Source: CAYILR01 sp964364175 (GTDB taxonomy: Bacteria > Bdellovibrionota > UBA1018). Taken from it: a DNA stretch of 64,000 bases. How positions within the stretch are numbered: position 1 is the stretch's first letter; the number at the start of each line of letters is the position of its first letter. Location: positions 62,001 to 126,000 of the forward strand of contig CAYILR010000004.1 in NCBI GenBank assembly GCA_964364175.1, given 5' to 3'. Under the pieces are notes generated by a model, which was not told the DNA's origin, made no database searches, and was given only the letters and a program-made list of their open reading frames with translations. Shown piece after piece: positions 33,326 through 42,473 of the stretch. Position numbers and translations under genes: made by a program.

Positions 33326-35104
33326 ATGCCGTCTCTTCGCAAACAGCTTTCACAGGCCTTTCAAACTGCTTTTATCCAAGCGGGCCTGGATCCCAAATAC
33401 GGTGATGTCTCTGTTTCTGATCGTCCCGACCTGGCTCAGTTCCAATGCAATGGCGCACTGGCTGCGGCCAAAGCTCAAAAAAAGAATCCGCGTGAAGTCG
33501 CTCAAAAAATCCTCGATACCGTTGAGCTCTGCAAAGATCGCTTTCAGTTTTCGCTCGCTGGACCCGGCTTCATCAATATTGTCCTGACTGACGACGAACT
33601 CGCTCAACGCACGCAAGAACAAGCTCAGGACAAACGACGCATGGGATGTGATGTTCAACCCGCCAAGAAAATCGTGATCGACTTCGGCGGCCCCAACGTC
33701 GCCAAAACCATGCACGTCGGTCACCTGCGCTCGTCCATCATAGGCGACAGTCTCCAAAGAATTTGCCGTTGGATGCTGGACGACGAAAACAACTCCAAAC
33801 AACTCGTCATCGGTGACAACCACCTGGGCGACTGGGGATCCCCGATGGGAATGCTGATTTGCGAACTCAAACGTCGGCACCCCAATCTCCCCTACTTTGA
33901 TCCCGCAAAAACTGGGCCCTACCCTACCGAATCGCCGGTCACCATGACAGATCTCGAGGAAATGTATCCTCTGGCTGCTGCAAAATTCAAAGCTGATGAA
34001 AATGAAAAAGCTGATGTTCTTCGTGCTACCGACGAGCTCCAAAAAGGTCGGCCCGGATATCTCGCACTTTGGAAGCATTTTGTAAGCGTTACCCGCACGG
34101 ATCTCGAACGCGACTTCGGATCGCTAGGAATTCAATTTGATCACTGGCTGGGCGAGAGTTTCTACGAAGCACTGATGCCCAAAATGATCGAGTCTCTCAA
34201 AAAACAAGGAATGACTGAGATGAGCGAAGGGGCATTGATTATTCCTCTCGCAACAACGGAGGAACCCGAACTCCCCCCCTTGATTCTGGAAAAATCCGGC
34301 GGCGGATATCTCTATCACACCAGCGACATGGCCACGGTTGAATATCGAGTCAATCACTTCAAAGCTGAGCTGATTTTGTATGTCATCGACAAGCGCCAAA
34401 GCTTGCACCTCAAGCAGGTCTTCATGGCCTCACGAAAAACGGGACTCGCAAAAAATGCGGAGATGATTCACACCGCATTCGGCACCATGAATGGGACTGA
34501 CGGAAAACCATTCCGTACGCGCGCTGGGGGTGTTCTCAAACTCAAGGATCTCATCCAAATGGTGACCGACGAGGCAAAAAAACGCCTCACGGAAATGGAT
34601 AAAATCGGCGAATACAGCGAGCGCGAAGTCGATGAGATTTCCAAGCAAGTCGGAATCGCCACTCTCAAGTATGCTGATTTAAAAAACAACCGAACATCGG
34701 ATTATGTTTTCGATCTCGCTCAATTTTCTCAATTCGAAGGAAACACAGGTCCTTATTTGCAATATGCGGTAGTGCGCATCCAATCACTGATCAACAAAGC
34801 GAATTTTATAGGCTCGGGTAGTATCCAGCCTCCACAAACTGCTTCTGAACGAACACTCATGTTGACCTTACTGCGACTTCCTGACGTCATTCAACGAGCC
34901 TATGAACTGTACGAGCCTCATCACCTGTGTGATTACGGTTTCACACTTTCTCAAGCGTTCAATTCTTTTTACAATGAATGTCATATTATCAGTGAACAGG
35001 ACCCTGATCGTAAAGCTTCTTTACTCAGACTCTGTGCACAAACACGTAATCAATTGATTCTTGTTTTGAGGCTGCTCGGAATCGAAGTTCCTGAAAAAAT
35101 GTAA
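33326..35104 (+). CDS. argS: Arginyl-tRNA synthetase
   Basis: 592 residues, normal for class I ArgRS. The N-terminal Add-1 domain (~1-105) is followed by the catalytic core with GGPNVAKTMHVGHLRSSIIGD (HIGH variant HVGH, 130-133). Later come YLYHTSDMATVEYRV and the anticodon-binding domain with FSQFEGNTGPYLQYAVVRIQSL, the conserved Arg-anticodon region. Many ArgRS lack a standard KMSKS and none is obvious here. It charges tRNA-Arg for translation. Single-copy core gene; supports a return to ordinary chromosome right of the island. Confidence 0.97.
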   Translation: MPSLRKQLSQAFQTAFIQAGLDPKYGDVSVSDRPDLAQFQCNGALAAAKAQKKNPREVAQKILDTVELCKDRFQFSLAGPGFINIVLTDDELAQRTQEQAQDKRRMGCDVQPAKKIVIDFGGPNVAKTMHVGHLRSSIIGDSLQRICRWMLDDENNSKQLVIGDNHLGDWGSPMGMLICELKRRHPNLPYFDPAKTGPYPTESPVTMTDLEEMYPLAAAKFKADENEKADVLRATDELQKGRPGYLALWKHFVSVTRTDLERDFGSLGIQFDHWLGESFYEALMPKMIESLKKQGMTEMSEGALIIPLATTEEPELPPLILEKSGGGYLYHTSDMATVEYRVNHFKAELILYVIDKRQSLHLKQVFMASRKTGLAKNAEMIHTAFGTMNGTDGKPFRTRAGGVLKLKDLIQMVTDEAKKRLTEMDKIGEYSEREVDEISKQVGIATLKYADLKNNRTSDYVFDLAQFSQFEGNTGPYLQYAVVRIQSLINKANFIGSGSIQPPQTASERTLMLTLLRLPDVIQRAYELYEPHHLCDYGFTLSQAFNSFYNECHIISEQDPDRKASLLRLCAQTRNQLILVLRLLGIEVPEKM

Positions 35105-35105
35105 C

Positions 35106-35576
35106 TCATTTCAACTTCTGCACAATCCAAGTCAAACACGTTCGTCCAGCCAACACCCCATATTCCATCTCGACCCAACCCCCCTTGGAAATATCAATCC
35201 AAGCTCCCGTGAGTTGGTAGACACAAACAGGAATCCAATCCCCATGTGAGCAAACCACGGTCAACGGATCAGATCCTTGCTTCCATTGCTCGAGCCATGC
35301 TTTGACTCGCCCTTCGAGATTTTCTCCTTCGCCGACACGAGATTCGATCTTCGCGTCGATTCCCAATTCCTTGGCAAGTGGCGCTAGGGTCTCGATACAT
35401 CTTTTTTTGGGGCTGGTGATCAGCACTGGATGATCTGATAATTCTCGATCCAAATAGAATTTGACGACACGACTCGCCTGCCTGTGGCCTTTTTCGCTCA
35501 GCCCATTATCTTGGCCTCTTCCGCTCTCTGTATCGCGGTGAGCATGTCTAATCAAAATCAGAGTTTTTTGTCCCAC
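35106..35576 (-). CDS. Histidine phosphatase family protein (SixA-like)
   Basis: 156 residues. LIRHAHRD holds the catalytic RHG-like motif (RHA), ITSPKKRCIETLAPLA the second Arg, and VVCSHGDW the second His. Small size fits SixA, which removes phosphate from phosphohistidine. Divergent from psd and convergent with argS (1-base gap). Confidence 0.8.
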   Translation of the reverse strand: MGQKTLILIRHAHRDTESGRGQDNGLSEKGHRQASRVVKFYLDRELSDHPVLITSPKKRCIETLAPLAKELGIDAKIESRVGEGENLEGRVKAWLEQWKQGSDPLTVVCSHGDWIPVCVYQLTGAWIDISKGGWVEMEYGVLAGRTCLTWIVQKLK

Positions 35577-35627
35577 TTTGTTCCTTTTCTTGCTCCGAGA
35601 TCCCTGATTCTACTGTATGTAGAGCTT

Positions 35628-36539
35628 GTGAATTCTTCAACGTCATCTTCGATCATTTATTGGAATCGAGAACAATCTCGGTCCGAACAAGAAAAAGTCT
35701 ACGGCGATCAATACATCCGATGGGCCTATCAAACTCCCTTGGGTGGCTGGTTTACCCAGAATGTCCTGATTCAACCCTGGTTCAGCCGTAGATTTGGCGC
35801 TTACCAGAGCTCGCCTCAGAGTGCTCAGAAAATCCCGACCTTTATTCAGCAGTATCAAATCCCGATGCACGAATTTGAGAGTGGGCCGTTTCCGACTTTC
35901 AATGATTTTTTCATTAGAAAATTTAGGCCTGAGGCTCGCCCGTTTGACTCAGTCTCTAGTCACATGCCCGCCTTTGCGGAAGGGCGATATTTTGCTTATT
36001 CACAAATCACTCCGGAACTAAGCATTCCAGTCAAGGGGCAGTTTCTTGGGGCCGGTGCACTCTTGGGTCCTACTGCTCAAAAAAAATGGGGGCCCGTTTT
36101 TGAAAAAGGCCCTTTGATGATCTGCAGGCTTTGTCCAACGGATTATCACCGATTTCATTTTCCCGATCAGGGCAAATTGGCAGAGTTTTTTCACGTCCCC
36201 GGAAAATTTCATTCGGTGAATCCGATTGCTCTCAAAAATTTCCCAGAAATTTTTTGTGTGAACGAACGGCAAGTTTCAATTTTGGAAAGTCAGAATTTTG
36301 GAAAACTGGCTTACATCGAAGTGGGCGCCATGTGCGTCGGAAAAATCGTACAATCCTATTCTGCTGATCAACCTTTCCAGCGTGGGCAAGAAAAAGGGTA
36401 TTTTCTCTTCGGTGCTTCCACTGTGATTTTATTAGGTGAACCTGGACGCTGGACGCCCGACCGCGATCTTCTCGATCAGACCTCACAAGGTCGCGAGACT
36501 CTTGTCAAACTCGGAAAAAAAATTGGACAGAAACTTTAG
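35628..36539 (+). CDS. psd: Phosphatidylserine decarboxylase
   Basis: 303 residues from a GTG at 35628. The frame is open to an ATG at 35484, but that overlaps the divergent phosphatase gene by 93 bases. PSD hallmarks: FNDFFIRKFRPEARPF, MICRLCPTDYHRFHFP (catalytic His), and FGAST near the C-terminus, where self-cleavage before Ser makes the pyruvoyl group. It converts phosphatidylserine to phosphatidylethanolamine at the membrane. FGAST is a variant of the more usual LGST. Overlaps the convergent cytochrome gene by 4 bases. Confidence 0.92.
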   Translation: MNSSTSSSIIYWNREQSRSEQEKVYGDQYIRWAYQTPLGGWFTQNVLIQPWFSRRFGAYQSSPQSAQKIPTFIQQYQIPMHEFESGPFPTFNDFFIRKFRPEARPFDSVSSHMPAFAEGRYFAYSQITPELSIPVKGQFLGAGALLGPTAQKKWGPVFEKGPLMICRLCPTDYHRFHFPDQGKLAEFFHVPGKFHSVNPIALKNFPEIFCVNERQVSILESQNFGKLAYIEVGAMCVGKIVQSYSADQPFQRGQEKGYFLFGASTVILLGEPGRWTPDRDLLDQTSQGRETLVKLGKKIGQKL

Positions 36540-37357
36540 GGCTTCGTTTCTGTATCGATTTTATGTTCCTTCATCCAATGAAAATAACTGATTAAATCAG
36601 CGAATTCCGCATCACTGATATCCGGAAATTTTGGCATCTTGCTTTTCAAGCGATAGGCCGAAGCATCTTTCATGAAGGCTCGAATATAACTCTCTTCGCG
36701 ATACTCAGTAATATTTTTGGGTACGTTCAACTCAGGACCTAATTCACCGCCTTGCAAATTCAAGGAATGGCATTTGTAACACTGAGATTTGAACAAATTA
36801 AATCCACGAAACTCACTGCTCTCGGGCCCAACAGCCGTCGGAAAAATTTTTCCATATTTCGCCTGAAAATCAATGATCTCTAATTTTACGACTTGATAGG
36901 GCCAGGGAAGATCTTTGTCTGCGGAGTCCCAGACCAAGTAAAACGGAGCTGGCGTGATTTTGGATTTCCCATGCATCAGGGGCGTCCATCCTCCGGGACC
37001 TTTGGCGCCCACTTCTCGGATAGCCAAAAGCGCCTTGTGCCCTTTCATCCGGTTGATTTTCAAAACAGCAGTATAACCATCTGCACAGCGCAGACCCAGC
37101 TCATCGCTCGAATCTTCACTGATTCCCTTGAGAGCCAAAACATCCTTCAGCCAAAATCCCTCATAGGTTTTTTTCGTCTTGTGCTGAGGATCATTCACTG
37201 TGAGGGTGGCGAGTTTGAGTGCTTTTTTGAGTTGGTCCAGAGTCCAAGTTTGAGTTTGTTCTTGTTGCTGAAATTGCAACTGAGTCACAGAAGATGCCTG
37301 CGCTCTTCCAAAAATTAAACACACCCCCAATAAAATCAGGAAGGATCTGCGCACCAT
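36536..37357 (-). CDS. Exported mono-heme cytochrome c with molybdopterin-oxidoreductase-like N-domain
   Basis: 273 residues with a signal peptide (ends AQA). Residues ~35-170 (WTLDQLKKALKLATLTVNDPQ, YEGFWLKDVLALKG, LRCADGYTA) resemble the small substrate/cofactor-side domain found in sulfite-oxidase-type molybdenum proteins, but no Moco-binding Cys is obvious. The C-terminal ~90 residues are a class I cytochrome c: CYKCH and a Met ligand candidate in KSKMPKFP. It probably passes electrons in the periplasm. Donor and acceptor are unknown. Confidence 0.75.
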   Translation of the reverse strand: MVRRSFLILLGVCLIFGRAQASSVTQLQFQQQEQTQTWTLDQLKKALKLATLTVNDPQHKTKKTYEGFWLKDVLALKGISEDSSDELGLRCADGYTAVLKINRMKGHKALLAIREVGAKGPGGWTPLMHGKSKITPAPFYLVWDSADKDLPWPYQVVKLEIIDFQAKYGKIFPTAVGPESSEFRGFNLFKSQCYKCHSLNLQGGELGPELNVPKNITEYREESYIRAFMKDASAYRLKSKMPKFPDISDAEFADLISYFHWMKEHKIDTETKP

Positions 37358-37368
37358 GATTCGAGCTC

Positions 37369-38127
37369 TCAGCGACGTCCTCTCAGTTCACGTTCAGCCG
37401 CATCACGCATTTGTCTGAAATAGGCTTCCAAAACAGAGCGCGCGGGAGCACTTCTGTACCGTTGGTCGTAGTCATAAAAAGCTCGCTGTACATCCTGGTA
37501 ATACATTCTGGAAAGCGTGTATTGAAACAACACCACCGCGTGATCAAAAGCTCGTCTTCGCAGTTGATCATAAGCCTGTTCTTTTACACTGCGGCTAGGT
37601 GATGAATTGTAGCGCCGATTCAATTCTAGTCCCCATTGCTCTGCTTCGAAGTAATTACCCAAGCAGCTGATTGCATCTGTTGTGGACTGAATATATGCGC
37701 TAAATACTGCTCTGCGCGCGGTATCGTACACGCTCTCTAAATAACTTCCCGAACGAGTTGCTGCATATTTCGAATCCAATGTCAGCGCGATCGACTCTAA
37801 ATCAGGAAATTGAAATTTTTCAATCTGGTGGGTTTGAAGTGTTCTCAAAAACGCATCCCCTGCATCGCGACGACGTTGGTCAGCATAGTGCTCTTGGGGT
37901 GATCCTGCTGGCGCTGAATAGTAGCTGCGGTCCCAGTGCAGCATATCGTTTTCGATTCGAGCAATCTGATCCCAGAAATAGGGGTCGTTCGGCTGCGGGT
38001 AGCACTGTGGACCCGGGCGGTATCCAGGATACCCAGGACCTGGCGTTCCAGGCCCTGGAGCAAACGAAGCAAGCGCTGACGCACTCATAGACAAAATAAA
38101 CAGAACTACTATGCACAAATTTTTCAT
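37369..38127 (-). CDS. Exported helical protein with four internal repeats
   Basis: 252 residues from the ATG at 38125-38127, giving a signal peptide ending ALA. A Pro/Gly-rich segment (PGPGTPGPGYPGYRPGP) follows. Four repeats of a helix pair with the pattern YxSxPxxSxxExxYxxxRRxA are visible: around SYYSAPAGSPQEHYADQRRR, KYAATRSGSYLESVYDTARR, RYNSSPSRSVKEQAYDQLRR and RYRSAPARSVLEAYFRQMRD. Function unknown. It is divergent from the ceramidase-like gene. Confidence 0.75.
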   Translation of the reverse strand: MKNLCIVVLFILSMSASALASFAPGPGTPGPGYPGYRPGPQCYPQPNDPYFWDQIARIENDMLHWDRSYYSAPAGSPQEHYADQRRRDAGDAFLRTLQTHQIEKFQFPDLESIALTLDSKYAATRSGSYLESVYDTARRAVFSAYIQSTTDAISCLGNYFEAEQWGLELNRRYNSSPSRSVKEQAYDQLRRRAFDHAVVLFQYTLSRMYYQDVQRAFYDYDQRYRSAPARSVLEAYFRQMRDAAERELRGRR

Positions 38128-38271
38128 TGAATCAATCTCCCCTGAACTGGAGACAGCTTGAACATCGGAACTCAAAAATCGCAAGCAGAAATTGCTAAAA
38201 AAGCAGGCTTGATTCTCAACGCAAAGCAGCGTATCCCACGTTCAAAGTTACTTTTTTTGATGGAGAGTCCT

Positions 38272-39759
38272 ATGATTTTTGTCCGTATCGCATTTCTAAT
38301 CTCGTGCCTTGGAACCCTGCCCGCTGCACATGCAGAATTTCAAGCAGGTTTCGGAAAAGCAAAAATTACTCCAGTACTAGAAGATACCTGGATCGATGCT
38401 GATCACGATGGCGCTTACAATCCCGCAAAAGGCGATCGATTCATTGATGGCAACAAAAACGGAAAATTCGATGCTATTTGGTTGGCAGGTTTTGACTACA
38501 GTCGTGCCGCCGTAGCTGTTCACGATGACCTCTGGGCATTGGCAAGCGTGATCGATGATGGTGACAAACGAATTGCCTTCGTTGCTCTCGACGCTATTGG
38601 GTTTTTGTTCAATGAAGTCGAAGATATTCGCTCCAGACTCCCTCGTGAGTGGAAAATCAACCACTTGATTCTCACCTCCACACATAACCACGAAGCTCCT
38701 GATCTTTTAGGGCTTTGGGGTCGAGACAAGTACCACACGGGTGTGATTCCAGCATACATGGAGTATACGAAAACCCAGGCCCTGATCGCGATTGGATCTG
38801 CTGTAACAGCTTTGAAACCTGCTGGATTGCGGACCTTTCAAATTGAAAATCTTTCGAATGACGTCGTCTCGGATACTCGCCCTCCTTATGTGATCGATCC
38901 AGGAGTTCGTGTTTTAGAGTTCACAGACCTCAGTAACAAGAAAGTATTGGGGACGATCGTCAATTGGGCCAACCATGTTGAAACCCTTTGGGAGCGGAAT
39001 ACGCTCGTCACATCGGATCTGGCAGGCTACCTGCGTGATGGCATTGAAAAAGGAATTCGCTATGAGAATGGTAAAGTATTTCATGAGGGCGTGGGCGGAA
39101 TCCATCTCTATATGAATGGAGCGATTGGAGGGTTATTGACCTCCCCTCCTGAGCTTGCTGTGCGAGATCCCTACACTCACGAGATGCTCCAAATCCCTTC
39201 TTTTGAAAAAGCTCGTGCCGTTGGTTACACCGTTGCTGGCGAGGTCCTCAATGCGATGGACACCACCCAAGAGCCGATTCAGTACCAACCAAAAATCACT
39301 TTTATTAAGAAAAAAATTGTAGTTCCAGTTACCAACAAAGATTTTATCTTTGGCTGGATTTTGGGTTTATTTCACCGAAACATCTTGCATTGGAATGGTT
39401 TTTATATCGAATCTGAAATGACCTTGGCATCTGTGGGAGATGCACAAATTTTGACGATCCCGGGTGAGCTGTATCCAGAAATCGCCAACGGCGGCGTTGA
39501 AGCTCCAGCAGGCGCAGACTACCCCAACAGAATGATCGAAACACCTCCGATCCGCTCTGCAATGAAAGGCAAAATCAATTTGATTTTGGGGCTCGCCAAT
39601 GACGAAATTGGCTACATCATTCCCCATTCAGAATGGGACATAAAACCACCCTTTATCTATAATTACAAAGAAGCTCCCTATGGAGAGGAAAATTCCATGG
39701 GACCTAAAACGGCTCCCGTGATTTATCGAGCTGCAATGGAGTTACTCAGATCACGCTAG
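38272..39759 (+). CDS. Neutral/alkaline ceramidase-family secreted protein (copy 1)
   Basis: 495 residues from the ATG at 38272 (GGAGAG 6 bases before; an ATG at 38260 is less well placed), with a signal peptide ending AHA. The family start FQAGFGKAKITP, then VALDAIGF, STHNHEAPDLLGLWG (metal-binding His pair) and VNWANHVETLW are present. The family cleaves ceramides or related N-acyl lipids using zinc, but many bacterial members are untested. A Ca-binding-like insert (DADHDGAYN...DGNKNGKFD) occurs after ITP. It is tail to tail with a paralogue. Confidence 0.85.
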   Translation: MIFVRIAFLISCLGTLPAAHAEFQAGFGKAKITPVLEDTWIDADHDGAYNPAKGDRFIDGNKNGKFDAIWLAGFDYSRAAVAVHDDLWALASVIDDGDKRIAFVALDAIGFLFNEVEDIRSRLPREWKINHLILTSTHNHEAPDLLGLWGRDKYHTGVIPAYMEYTKTQALIAIGSAVTALKPAGLRTFQIENLSNDVVSDTRPPYVIDPGVRVLEFTDLSNKKVLGTIVNWANHVETLWERNTLVTSDLAGYLRDGIEKGIRYENGKVFHEGVGGIHLYMNGAIGGLLTSPPELAVRDPYTHEMLQIPSFEKARAVGYTVAGEVLNAMDTTQEPIQYQPKITFIKKKIVVPVTNKDFIFGWILGLFHRNILHWNGFYIESEMTLASVGDAQILTIPGELYPEIANGGVEAPAGADYPNRMIETPPIRSAMKGKINLILGLANDEIGYIIPHSEWDIKPPFIYNYKEAPYGEENSMGPKTAPVIYRAAMELLRSR

Positions 39760-39772
39760 AACGAAGGTTATT

Positions 39773-41068
39773 TTATTTCATGAGCGTGATGAATTCTTGC
39801 TTCATACGCTCGCCGATGTGCATGTCGATGGAAAGGTTTTCTTCGTAGTTATAATTGCGGCCAGTATCCCATTCGTCTTCACCTAATAGATAGCCCAAGC
39901 TGCCATTCGTGAGTCCAAGCATCATTCTATACCGAGATGACATACGCTCACGGATACCCATCCCAAGCCGTGTCACCGCCTCGCCGGGGTAGGCCGCCAT
40001 CTGCAGCTCACCAATTTTGATATATGACACAGGAAACTCAACCTCCAAACCGGACTTGGCTGAGCGGAAGAAAACAAAATCGAGCATCTTGAAAAATACA
40101 GCCAACTTAATCAATGAACTATTCACAGTGTGAATCCAGCTCTTTTCTGAGACAGAAATGGTCGAGCTTAACTGGATTTTATTTTGCAAAGCTCCAACCA
40201 CCCTCTCGGCCAAATATTCGCCGTAATGCCGAGCAACGTTGAAATCGGCCTTTTGCCCGTTTCGAAGTGGCAAAGCATCTCCCTCATCTGCATTGATAAA
40301 AAGGGCAGGTGCGCGATAAATTTTCTCTAATTCATCCACCAGATAACCACAAAAATCCCTGGAGAGCGCATGATTCGACTCCTCCAAAACCGTGGGATGG
40401 GCCGCAAAGTTCACCAGGGTAGCAATGACAGAATAGGGTGCAGCAGTTGACACAGCCTGCAACACCGTCATCTCGCTGTCAGTGTGAATCCAGCCTCGTC
40501 GGTTTTCGGCGAGCGCGGTATTATTTCCCACCAAAAGCCTAGCTTCTTGTCCGTTGAGATAAGCATCGGACATGGCCTGAATTGTTTTTGCTTTTACTAT
40601 CTCCAAATAAGCTCGTGGTACCCACCCCCAGAGTCCCATCAAATCAGGCGCGGAGTGACTGTGAGTTGCGCTGACAAACAACTGGCCCTTGAATCGAGGA
40701 AACCGGGCACGAAACCCTGCATGGATTTCTTGAGTGAGACGGTTGCTCAATCCCACGCTATCTAACACAACAAAAATTACCGTTTGCTCTTGCTCGCTGG
40801 GACGAATTGAAATGGCACGAGCAAAGATCGGATCATGGACACTCTTCATTGGGCCACGTGTAAACGACATGCCATACCCACCCAAATAAACACGAGAAGC
40901 CTGTGCCGCTGAGGGAGTGATATCCTGGTGAGCTTCCCCCACCTGAAATGTTCCGCCATTGATCGGCGCAGGTGGCGAGGGCAACTCATCACCCCATGAA
41001 GGAAATGAAAACGTAAAAACAACCAACCCCTGAACCAACGTCAGTGCCATTCCGATACGATTACGCAT
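39773..41068 (-). CDS. Neutral/alkaline ceramidase-family secreted protein (copy 2)
   Basis: 431 residues with a signal peptide. The same motifs appear: FQVGEAHQDITP, VVLDSVGLS, SATHSHSAPDLMGLWGW and VNFAAHPTVLEE. It lacks the Ca-binding-like insert of copy 1. The 3' ends of the two copies are 13 bases apart, in opposite directions, which suggests an inverted duplication or separate recruitment. Substrate unknown; lipid amides of prey or host membranes are possible. Confidence 0.85.
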   Translation of the reverse strand: MRNRIGMALTLVQGLVVFTFSFPSWGDELPSPPAPINGGTFQVGEAHQDITPSAAQASRVYLGGYGMSFTRGPMKSVHDPIFARAISIRPSEQEQTVIFVVLDSVGLSNRLTQEIHAGFRARFPRFKGQLFVSATHSHSAPDLMGLWGWVPRAYLEIVKAKTIQAMSDAYLNGQEARLLVGNNTALAENRRGWIHTDSEMTVLQAVSTAAPYSVIATLVNFAAHPTVLEESNHALSRDFCGYLVDELEKIYRAPALFINADEGDALPLRNGQKADFNVARHYGEYLAERVVGALQNKIQLSSTISVSEKSWIHTVNSSLIKLAVFFKMLDFVFFRSAKSGLEVEFPVSYIKIGELQMAAYPGEAVTRLGMGIRERMSSRYRMMLGLTNGSLGYLLGEDEWDTGRNYNYEENLSIDMHIGERMKQEFITLMK

Positions 41069-41180
41069 ACTACCAATTCAACACAAGCAGATGAAAAAAA
41101 CAATCAAGATCCAATCTGTCAATATGTTTTAACCCTCGCCAGCTCGCCGAAAAACTAGAACCGGAACTCACAGAATTCAG

Positions 41181-41329
41181 CACCATTTTCAATTTTCACA
41201 AAGAGACACAAGCGAGACTAGGAAGATTTCAAAAAATGACCGGAATGTACATTAAGGTACATGAGGATCATTTTTTGAAATCTGACGACGTATCGCGCCG
41301 TGGATCTGAAGTGAAAATTGAAAATGGTG
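41181..41329. repeat. Nested palindrome at the 3' end of tRNA-Phe
   Basis: Outer arms 41181-41199 and 41311-41329 are perfect 19-base reverse complements; the right arm takes in the ACC of the tRNA CCA end. Inside it a second hairpin has arms 41225-41239 and 41268-41282 (15 bases, perfect) and a top stem ATGTAC/GTACAT (41245-41250 and 41257-41262). No gene is in the 256-base stretch 41069-41324. Confidence 0.85.
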
Positions 41330-41400
41330 GCCCGGGACGGAATCGAACCGCCGACACACGCCTTTTCAGGGCGCTGCTCTACCGACTGAGCTACCGGGCC
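41325..41400 (-). tRNA. tRNA-Phe (anticodon GAA)
   Basis: 76 bases with CCA encoded. Acceptor GGCCCGG/CCGGGCC, D-stem GCTC/GAGC, anticodon stem GCGCC/GGCGT with loop CTGAAAA, and T-stem GGCGG/CCGTC around TTCGATT. Anticodon GAA. Its 3' end overlaps the right arm of the nested palindrome. Confidence 0.97.
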
Positions 41401-41498
41401 TAAGGTTCAATGACTCACACGGCTATGCGATATCTCAATAAAACGCAACTCTAAAACTTATGCTTGCACCCCTTCTGGTGCGGACATAGCAAATATGT

Positions 41499-42473
41499 AT
41501 GCGAACATTCTCAATTCTAGCCTTTGCCGTGATGTGCCTTATTCCTGCCTCATGCTCTACTTCGAAAAAATCATCCCCATCGCGGGGAGCTCAATCTTGT
41601 CCTTTGCCTGGATCTGTTGAGACGGTACGAGATTGCCCCTGGGCAAAAATAGCCCGGGACATGTCCAGTCCGGCACAACCCTCTTGGGAAGCGGTCCTTG
41701 AAGATCAAGCTCCTGATTTTCGGGCTCAGCTAGAACAAGATGGACGAAATCCTGTCTGGTTGGATTTTTGGGGACAAAGCTTGAATTGGGACGAAATCAT
41801 CAAACAGCCCATCGTAGATCCGCGTATTCTCGATCCCCTTTTTCTGACTACCCATGCTCCACCTCGTCAGGACCGAATTGTTCACGCAGGCATCATGCAT
41901 GTCTACGGGTACCTATTTAGCAACTCGACAACTCCGTACGGATACAAGCGTGCAAGGTGGGTCGACGGAGAAATCGAAGCAGGATTAGGATTTCCTCGCG
42001 GGGTTTTTTCTCCCACCCCTCCCGGTGGAACTCAATTTGCCAATGTGACTTATCTTTTGGCTCGAATTGCGCTTGTTGGCGAAGGAGTCGATCGCATGCT
42101 TTTGAAAAACATCTCATCATTGGACGGATCATTGCTGAGCTACCGTTTTCAAGATCTCGAAGTGACTCGCCTAGAGGAAACGCTGGGTGAAATGACTCTG
42201 AGAAGTGACTTCGTTGAATTCCCTCATCCACCCCTCCCAGGACATCAAAACACCCATCTTTTGATTTACTCAGTCAAGGAAAACTCCAGAACTCCTGCAA
42301 AACTATTCACAGCTTTCCCGGTATCCCGCGCCTTCGTCAATACAGCGTTAAATGAACACAATCAGGGATTGAACCTTCCAATCAGTTCACGCTACAACGC
42401 TTACGTTCCGGGGGTCACAGGTGTACTGCCTCCAAAAGAAGGAACCAGGAAAGTGGTTGATCGTCCCTCATGA
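41499..42473 (+). CDS. Putative lipoprotein in an ABC-exporter operon
   Basis: 324 residues. A lipoprotein signal with lipobox IPASC (Cys ~19) is followed by a Ser-rich linker. The mature domain (NPVWLDFWGQSLNWDEIIKQPIVDP, RIVHAGIMHVYGYLFS) is unrecognised. It overlaps the ABC ATPase start by 4 bases, so it is the first gene of a four-gene operon and may be a partner of the exporter. Confidence 0.7.
   Translation: MRTFSILAFAVMCLIPASCSTSKKSSPSRGAQSCPLPGSVETVRDCPWAKIARDMSSPAQPSWEAVLEDQAPDFRAQLEQDGRNPVWLDFWGQSLNWDEIIKQPIVDPRILDPLFLTTHAPPRQDRIVHAGIMHVYGYLFSNSTTPYGYKRARWVDGEIEAGLGFPRGVFSPTPPGGTQFANVTYLLARIALVGEGVDRMLLKNISSLDGSLLSYRFQDLEVTRLEETLGEMTLRSDFVEFPHPPLPGHQNTHLLIYSVKENSRTPAKLFTAFPVSRAFVNTALNEHNQGLNLPISSRYNAYVPGVTGVLPPKEGTRKVVDRPS

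Noticed and set aside
41181..41329. Integron attC site next to tRNA-Phe
   Set aside because: The stems lack the GTTRRRY/RYYYAAC boxes and no integron integrase gene is present.
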